Of a stretch of DNA of 64,000 nt, positions 58,360-64,000 are shown piece after piece. The stretch covers positions 24,259,603 through 24,323,602 of the forward strand of contig NC_087072.1 in NCBI RefSeq assembly GCF_026151205.1. The letters run 5' to 3'. Every line of letters starts with the position of its first letter. The stretch's first letter is position 1. Under the pieces are notes generated by a model. That model saw only the letters and a program-made list of their open reading frames with translations, did no database searches and had not been told where the DNA came from. Source of the DNA: Bolinopsis microptera. Taxonomy: Eukaryota > Ctenophora > Tentaculata > Lobata > Bolinopsidae. The translations under genes were made by a program, and so were the position numbers.

Positions 58360-58908
58360 ATGTTTTTTGTCCGTTCTGTACCCTTTGGAAAAGTATGGTT
58401 GTCCGGTAAGAAAATTTCCCTTGAAAGAAAGCTGAGGTTATATGATGCTCAAGTTGTATCTGTATTGATTTACAACTCAAATAGTTGGAGTCCTAAGAAA
58501 GCAACCATGGAGAAAATGGACACACTCCATCGTAGACACCTCAGGTCCATTTTAAACATCAAATGGCCTAAAGGTATGATAAGCAACAAAGCATTGTATG
58601 AAAGGTGCAAAGTTGAAAAGTTATCCAAGCGTATTGAACACCAGCGGTGGAAGATGTTTGGACACATTCTCAGGAGTATGGAGAACACCCCAGCCCAAAC
58701 GGCTCTCTCTTTTGCTATTGAATCAGATAATTTATTCATTGGTAGATTGGGGAGACCTAGAATGAACTTGTTATCGGTTTTAAGAAGTGATTTAAGTAGT
58801 AGAAATTTGCAAATGGACAACTTGCATGAATTGAACGAAATTAGAGATATAGCTGCATGCAACAGATGTTGGGAAAATCTTTTTCAAGGGTACAGTTTAC
58901 CGCATTAA
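58360..58908 (+). pseudogene. Reverse transcriptase C-terminal fragment
   Basis: One open frame reads KISLERKLRLYDAQVVSVLI, YNSNSWSPKK, LHRRHLRSILNIKWP, RWKMFGHILRSMENTPA and GRLGRPRMN, the post-palm domain of LINE polymerases. The palm with its DD active site is absent. It is closely related to 62036-62452. It lies inside a TIR element, so it was captured or inserted there. Confidence 0.8.
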
Positions 58909-59049
58909 GGTATTTTTAAGAATCATTTTTGTCGGTAAGATCCTGTTTTATAATAATAATAATGTACCCTATATTTTCAAAACGGACAAAAAATAGAGCG
59001 GACAAAAACGGACAAAAATGGACAAAAACGGAAAAAAATGGAAATAAAA

Positions 59050-60770
59050 TTTAGATGCTTCCTCCTCCTACTCTTCCTCCTCCTCCCCCTGGGTCTTCCT
59101 GATCTTCCTCAGTCCTCTTCCTCCTCCCCTCCTTAGTCCTCCTTCTACTCATCCTCCTCGTCCCCAGTCCTCCTCAACAGTCCTCCTCCTCCCCAGTCCT
59201 CCTCCTCCTCCTGAGTCCTCCTCCTGGGTCCTCCTCCTGGGTCCTTCTCCTCCTCTTCATCCTCCTCCTCTTCCTCCTCAGTCCTCAGTCCTCCTCCTCA
59301 TCCTTCTCCTCAGTCCTCCATCCTCCTCCTCAGTCCTCCCCCAGTCCCCCTCCTCCTCCTATTCAGTCCTCCTCCTCCTCCTCCTCCTTCTCAGTCCTCC
59401 TCAGTCCTCCTCCTCCTCCTCCTCCTCTTCCCTCTCAGTCATCCTCCTCAGCCATCCTCCTCAGTCCTCCTCAGTCCTCCTCAGTCCTCCTCCTCCTGGG
59501 TCCTCCTCCTCCTCTTCATCCTCCTCCTCTTCCTCCTGATCCTCGGTCCTCAGTCCTCCTCCTGGGTCCTCCTCCTCATCCTTCTCATCAGTCCTCCTCC
59601 TCCCCAGTCCTCTCCCAGCCCCCCTCCTTCTCCTCCTCCTATTCAGTCCTCTCCTCCTCCTCCTCCTCAGTTCTCCTCAGTCCTCCTTCTCATTTCTCCT
59701 AAGTCCTCCTCCTGAGTCCTCCTCCTGAGTCCTCCTCCTCTTCCTTCTGAGTCCTCCTCCTGAGTCCTCCTCCTCCTCCCTCTCAGTCATCCTCCTCAGT
59801 CATCCTCCTCAGCCATCCTCCCCAGCCATCCTCCTCAGCCATCCTCCTCAGTACTCCTCAGTCCTCCTCCTTCTCAGTCATCGTCAGTCCTCCTCCTCAG
59901 TCCTCCTCAGTCCTCCTCCTCCTACTGGGTCCTCCTCCTCCTCCTGGGTCCTCCTGGGTCTTCCTGATCCTCCCCAGTCCTCTTCCTCCTCCCCTCCTCA
60001 GTCCTCCTCCTACTCTTCCTCCTCGTCCTCAGTCCTCCTCATCAGTCCTCAACAGTTCTCCTCCTCCCCAGTCCTCCTCCTCCTCCTGGGGCCTCTTCCT
60101 GGGTCCTCCTCCTCCTGGGTCCTCCTCCTCCTGGGTCCTCCTTCTCCTCCTCAGTCCTTCTCCTCCAATTAAAATACTCGCCAGCACTGTTATACGAAAT
60201 TCGGTAAAAAACCCAAAATCGCCATATTCAGGTGCCTTAAAAACCATGTTAAAATTGAGTTAGAGATCTGAAATTTTTCAGGGCGTCTAGACGTTGACAA
60301 AATCGACTGCAAAAAAAGTTTCAGGTTTCAGGAGCATCGGGAAGTGGGTTTTTTAGAACCCCTGAGAGGGAGGAGGAGGAGGAAGATGACTGAGGAGGAG
60401 GAGAAGTCCTCCTCCTCCTCAGTCCTTTTCCTCCTCCTCCTCCCTCTCAGTCATCCTCCTCAGCCATCCTCCTCAGCCATCCTCCTCAGCCATCCTCCTC
60501 AGTCCTCCTCCTTCTCAGTCCTCCTGAGTCCTCCTCCTGAGTCCTCCTCCTCCTCAGTCATCCTCCTCAGTTCTCCTCCTCCTCCTCCTAGGTCCTCCTT
60601 CTGGGTCCTCCTCCTCCTCCTCCTCCTGGGTCTTCCTGATCCTTCTCCTCCCTCTCAGTCATCCTCCTCAGTCATCCTCCTCAGTCATCTTCCTCAGCCA
60701 TCCTCCTCAGCCATCCTTCTCAGCCATCCTCCTCAGTACTCTTCAGTACTCTTCAGTACTCTTCAGTCCT
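59050..60770. repeat. Long polypyrimidine (TCCTCC)-type tract and 24-bp repeat
   Basis: 59050-60165 and 60400-60770 are almost pure pyrimidine on the + strand, built from TCCTCC, CAGTCC and TGGGTCC words. A 180-bp unique piece between them matches 36632-36770 inverted. 60779-60958 follows with about seven units of GTCCGCCAATGTCCGTCCGA and neighbours. Frames across these are repeat translations. Confidence 0.9.
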
Positions 60771-61548
60771 CAAAATGTTTGTCCGCTAATGTCCACCAAT
60801 GTCCGCTAATGTCCACCAATGTCCATCCAAGTCCGCCAATGTCCGTCCGGGTCCGCCAACGTCCGTCCGAGTCCGCCAATGTCCGTCCGAGTCCGCCAAT
60901 GTCCGTCCGAGTCCGCCAATGTCCGTCCGTGTCCGCCAATGTCCCAAAAAACACGTCCGTTGTCTCATAGAATCCAAAAAGGACAGGACATAGGCGGACA
61001 TAGACGGACATGACACCCCCCCTTTAGTCTCTTGAGTCTTGATACCATTTTAGGGTGATCATCGCCCTTAGAGGAGAAAGAGGATTTAAAGAATAAAAGT
61101 GCTGTAAAAAGCAGACTTAGACACAAATTTAGAGCCTCATTGAACCTACATCAATTATAGGGTGAGTGGAATGTACTACCCGTATGAAACCCTTAAAAAC
61201 TCAATCACAAAAATTTGTCATACTATGTCTGAAAAAGCTTGTTGGCACTTTAAGATTTCGGAGGAGCTGTAGATCTTTATGGAACCACTGCTTTTAGTTT
61301 TTACAAATTGCTATAAACCCAAGAATACCATACCCTTAACGATTTCATTGTAGTTCTTTCAGAATTAGTGGTTGCTGTTTAAAGATTTTTTGCTATGTTG
61401 CCTTCTTCAGTAGTATTGTCTTGGTGATCATGTGCACATGCACCCTTAACTTTTAGAATAAGAATAAGATGCTGTAAACTTATCTACATCCCATTTCTTG
61501 ACTACTGAGCTCTAAGCTGTTTTAATACTTGATACTATCATGCAAGCT

Positions 61549-62452
61549 TTTCACTCTTGTCCTAGCAGGAGCTCTTATAGAACTACGCCATCGACTAGCA
61601 GAGTCTCCCCCACACATACCCAATCCCCCTATTTCAAAAGAAGGTATGCCACTGGAGTCAGCGTATTCAGATGATTGTAACTTCATGAACGTGGAAAAAG
61701 AATCCTTAGAAGCTATCCTACCAATAGCTAAGGAAGTCTTCAAGGAGTTTAACCTGTTCATTAACACAGAGAAAACATAATTTACCCATGTTTTCCTCGC
61801 TCCTGTTGGAGAAACAATCCCTGGTCGTGATGATACCATGTTACGTGGAAATGAAGATTGGCGGAAGAGTAAGATTCTTGGGTCATTGTTGTGTAGTGAA
61901 AGTGATATATAGCTGCTCGATGCATTGCTGGGAACAATGCCTTCTATAAGTTCACCAAGATCTGGTCTCAGCAGAATATCTCCGTTTCCAGAAAGATAGC
62001 AGTATACATACGAAGCCCAAATTGTATCAATCATCATGTACAATTGCAATAGTTGGTTTCCTACTGCAAAGTCACTAGAAAAACTAGACATTTGCCATAG
62101 AAAACACCTTAGATCATTACTGAACATTTATTGGCCTCATGGAACAATATCCAATGCAAACTTATACCTAAGATGTAACTCAGTTAAGCTATCAGATCGT
62201 GTCCCTAAAGCAAGGTGGAAGCTCCTAGGTCATATCTTGCGTAGTGCTGATGACTCCCCCGCTGCATTAGCGTTAAAGTTTGCTGTCACAACAAACTGTA
62301 AAGGGTGCGTCGGTGCGCATCGTAAGAATTTGTTCAAGATTATTGTGAATGATTTGACCCGTAGAGGTTTAAAACTTAACTCTTTGAATGATCTTAATAA
62401 GCTTAAGATATTAGCCGATGATCATAGAGTTGCTTGGAGAAACAAATTTTAA
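61549..62452 (+). pseudogene. Degenerate LINE reverse transcriptase
   Basis: LAESPPHIPNPPISKEG, then AYSDDCNFM (the polymerase active-site DD box) and FNLFINTEKT lie in one frame. Stops and shifts follow, and the C-terminal domain resumes at 62036 with YNCNSWFPTAK, HRKHLRSLLNIYWPHG and RWKLLGHILRSADDSPA. It is the same family as 58360-58908 but has more palm sequence. No endonuclease is seen. Confidence 0.82.
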
Positions 62453-62695
62453 CTCTAGCTGTCTTGATCTGTACTGATCACCATTTTAGGATGACTTGAT
62501 TTCTTTTAGGGGTTTTGAATATTTTAATGGTGTAAACAGTTTCTTAATATCATGTCCGCAACCTAAAAATTACATTATAAATACTGAGTGTATCACTTGT
62601 CATGCTGCACATCACTAGAACTCGTTAAATATCCCAAATACTAAACCTAAATAGTGTTAATTTCTAATAACCACAAACAGACTTTTAGTGCTAGT

Positions 62696-63096
62696 ATGGA
62701 TCTTGTCGAGCTGTGTTCTGGACTTCAAGTTAATCCACTCCCGCCACCAAGAGAGAGATGTTCAAATGTAGCTCATGCTCCCAACAGGAACCATAATCTC
62801 AATCCCAGTGAAAGGTACTTTTAATCAAGAATTGTATTAATTCTTTTGTCTGGTAATACGATTTTGATAGATTATTCATCAATATCACAGTAACGATTCT
62901 GTAATAATTACTATTGAGCTTTCTTATTCTAATTCTTTCAATTGTGCTAAATAACTAATACAACTTACTTCGTATCATTTTTCAGAATCCAGGCAATCAA
63001 AAATGCTCTGCGGTATTTCCCTAAGGAGTGTCACAGCGAACTGGCTGCAGAGTTTGCAAAAGAACTGGACGATTTCGGTCATATCTACATGTACAG
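62696..63096 (+). CDS. UROC1: Urocanate hydratase, first two exons (partial)
   Basis: Exon 1, 62696-62814, starts ATG and reads MDLVELCSGLQVNPLPPPRE, matching the start of animal urocanase (LCSGLPLRPLPE). Exon 2, 62986-63096, reads KNALRYFPKECHSELAAEFA and ELDDFGHIYMYR, matching its conserved ALRYFP ... GHIYMYRF block. Splices are phase 2 at both borders (GAAAG|GTACTT, TTTTTCAG|AATCC, TACAG|GTCAGT). The enzyme hydrates urocanate in histidine breakdown. The catalytic exons must lie beyond 64000; an opposite-strand protease gene begins within 600 bp, so either the urocanase intron hosts it or this is a truncated copy. Confidence 0.85.
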
Positions 63097-63633
63097 GTCA
63101 GTGTAGTTTATGATTTATCAACTTAAATTATAATCACCTATATATAATGTACATATATACCTATTATCCTTATCCTTATTATTATTCTGTAAAATATCCT
63201 GGGACAAGGACATATAAGAGCAATTTGATATAACCTTAGCCTCGTGCGGTAAATAGCACAATCGGATGGGTAGAGCCTTTGCTTTTGCAACACTTTTTTC
63301 TGCAATTACACAAGAAGAGGAATCACAAAGAATTCATTTTGTAGAGTGTAAATTATAAACAGCATTATATCAACAATCGTCATATCATACTTAATTAACC
63401 TTTTTTTGATTCTGAAACTCGTAAGTTAAACAAGAATTAATAAATATCAGCGGTGCTTCACTAAGTGACAGAATTTAAATAATTTCCTAGATCATATCAA
63501 GTCAAGTTCAACACTATAACTATTCACTACTTAATCAGTTAATCTCATACTAATGTTAAATCTTTAAAATAAGTTCCATTATAAGTATTAACTTAGTTAG
63601 TATTAACTTAACTAAATATTTATTTTATTAACG

Positions 63634-64000
63634 CTAATGTTTGTGTTCGTTGCAGTACTTCGCGATCATATCCATGACATGGTAATCAAGTTGACCAATA
63701 GACGGTGCCATGCCCGAGCAGGCTGAGTACCCAGAGTGCATTATCGTCTTCTCTCCTTTTAGGTGTCTGCAGATTGGGCATTCATAACATCTAATATTTA
63801 TATTCAACTTAATTAAATTGTAAAGTATAAACTTTGTGTCCATTCTCTTACCATGTGCAAAATTTTTTATATTGGACTCTTCAATTCATGTTGTTTTACC
63901 CAAATTTGAAATATCGTGTCCATACTCACTTGATTCCCACTGCATGACCGATCTCATGGGTCAGTATATCTTTTAGAACTGCATAAGCTGTCACGTGGGT
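63634..64000 (-). CDS. Metzincin zinc protease, C-terminal catalytic part (partial)
   Basis: Exon 64000-63930 (continuing off the window) reads HVTAYAVLKDILTHEIGHAV, then GI. Exon 63766-63634 continues HLKGEKTIMHSGYSACSGMA, then PSIGQLDY to a stop. Splicing AA|GTGAGT to CTGCAG|A restores K and H, giving HEIGHAVGIKH, a full HExxHxxGxxH zinc site formed across the splice junction. A Met follows eight residues after the third His (the Met-turn), the spacing of matrixins (M10). No hemopexin or other domain follows; the protein ends about 30 residues after the Met-turn. Whether it is secreted and has a prodomain cannot be seen. Confidence 0.8.

Larger units (their letters stand above)
58153..61022. 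mobile_element. 2.9-kb TIR element carrying a LINE fragment and polypyrimidine tracts
   Basis: The left end is GGGGGGGTGTCACGTCCGTC and the right end is the inverse of GGGGGGGTGTCATGTCCGTC. TTTAGT flanks both sides (58147-58152 and 61023-61028), a 6-bp target duplication confirmed by uninterrupted family A copies. TCTCATAGAATCCAAAAAGG plus ACAGGACATA appears near both ends in direct orientation, followed by GGCGGACATA-type 10-bp repeats. The interior has a reverse transcriptase C-terminal fragment, about 1.5 kb of TCC-rich tract, and a 24-bp repeat. No transposase is present. Confidence 0.8.
57611..61060 (+). repeat. Dispersed repeat family A, copy 3, split by two insertions
   Basis: CTTACTATATATAAAGCGAG starts at 57611. 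The copy is interrupted at 57834-58109 by a hAT-like element and its duplicated site, resumes as TCGTGTCAAAAACGCGAATT to 58152, is interrupted again by the 58153-61022 element, and resumes as TTTAGTCTCTTGAGTCTTGA to about 61060. The uninterrupted copies at 15402 and 26792 show the pre-insertion sequence, which makes both insertion borders certain. Confidence 0.9.

Noticed and set aside
59050..60970. Ser/Pro-rich and VRVRQCP-like frames
   Set aside because: Translations of TCC-rich tract and the GTCCGCCAAT repeat.

Overview
The window is nuclear DNA of a multicellular animal. The coding sequence is split by GT-AG introns of roughly 110 bp to 6 kb, intergenic DNA is AT-rich, and interspersed and tandem repeats are abundant. 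The genes are animal types: cGMP-dependent protein kinase, ARL3, WDR31, urocanase, CWC27, a collagen and a metzincin. I cannot name the species. A secreted protein joining a galectin-like domain to Gly-X-Y collagen, together with a Merlin DNA transposon and RTE-like LINEs, would fit a cnidarian or another marine invertebrate, but that is inference.

Layout. 1-9.1 kb is repeat territory: a dispersed repeat with a 60-bp minisatellite, a foldback element built from a TATAAGCCGG motif, and a mariner-like element with terminal inverted repeats (TIRs) of about 360 bp. 10.3-27.6 kb is a complete 18-exon PKG gene on the + strand; 2193 coding nt join in phase to give 730 aa. Its introns hold a 27-bp minisatellite, two dispersed repeat families and a 4.7-kb Merlin-type element that is mostly a 13-bp satellite. 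27.7-35.4 kb holds a long hairpin, LINE fragments, a broken two-exon CWC27 fragment and a two-exon single-pass membrane protein gene (-). 38.0-39.4 kb is the galectin-collagen gene (+). 39.9-40.8 kb has a TIR element filled with TTAGGG and GGGTCA repeats, a perfect 75-bp palindrome and a hAT-like remnant. 43.8-50.8 kb (-) holds ARL3 (six exons, 184 aa) followed on the same strand by WDR31. 51.0-62.5 kb is mostly mobile DNA: a nearly full LINE, hAT-like elements, a TIR element with kilobases of polypyrimidine tract, and RT fragments. The right end has the first two exons of urocanase (+) and, on the opposite strand, the catalytic end of a metzincin protease.

How it fits together. ARL3 and WDR31 both belong to ciliary trafficking and lie head-to-tail about 0.7 kb apart. 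The strongest unusual signal is structural. Four TIR elements, each with GG-type ends and a recognisable target-site duplication, are filled with expanded tandem arrays. In addition, two short tandem duplications run exactly across splice junctions: seven decoy acceptors in ARL3 and a duplicated donor in PKG. Exon positions were set by reading splice sites and phase by eye and by homology I recognise; no search was run.
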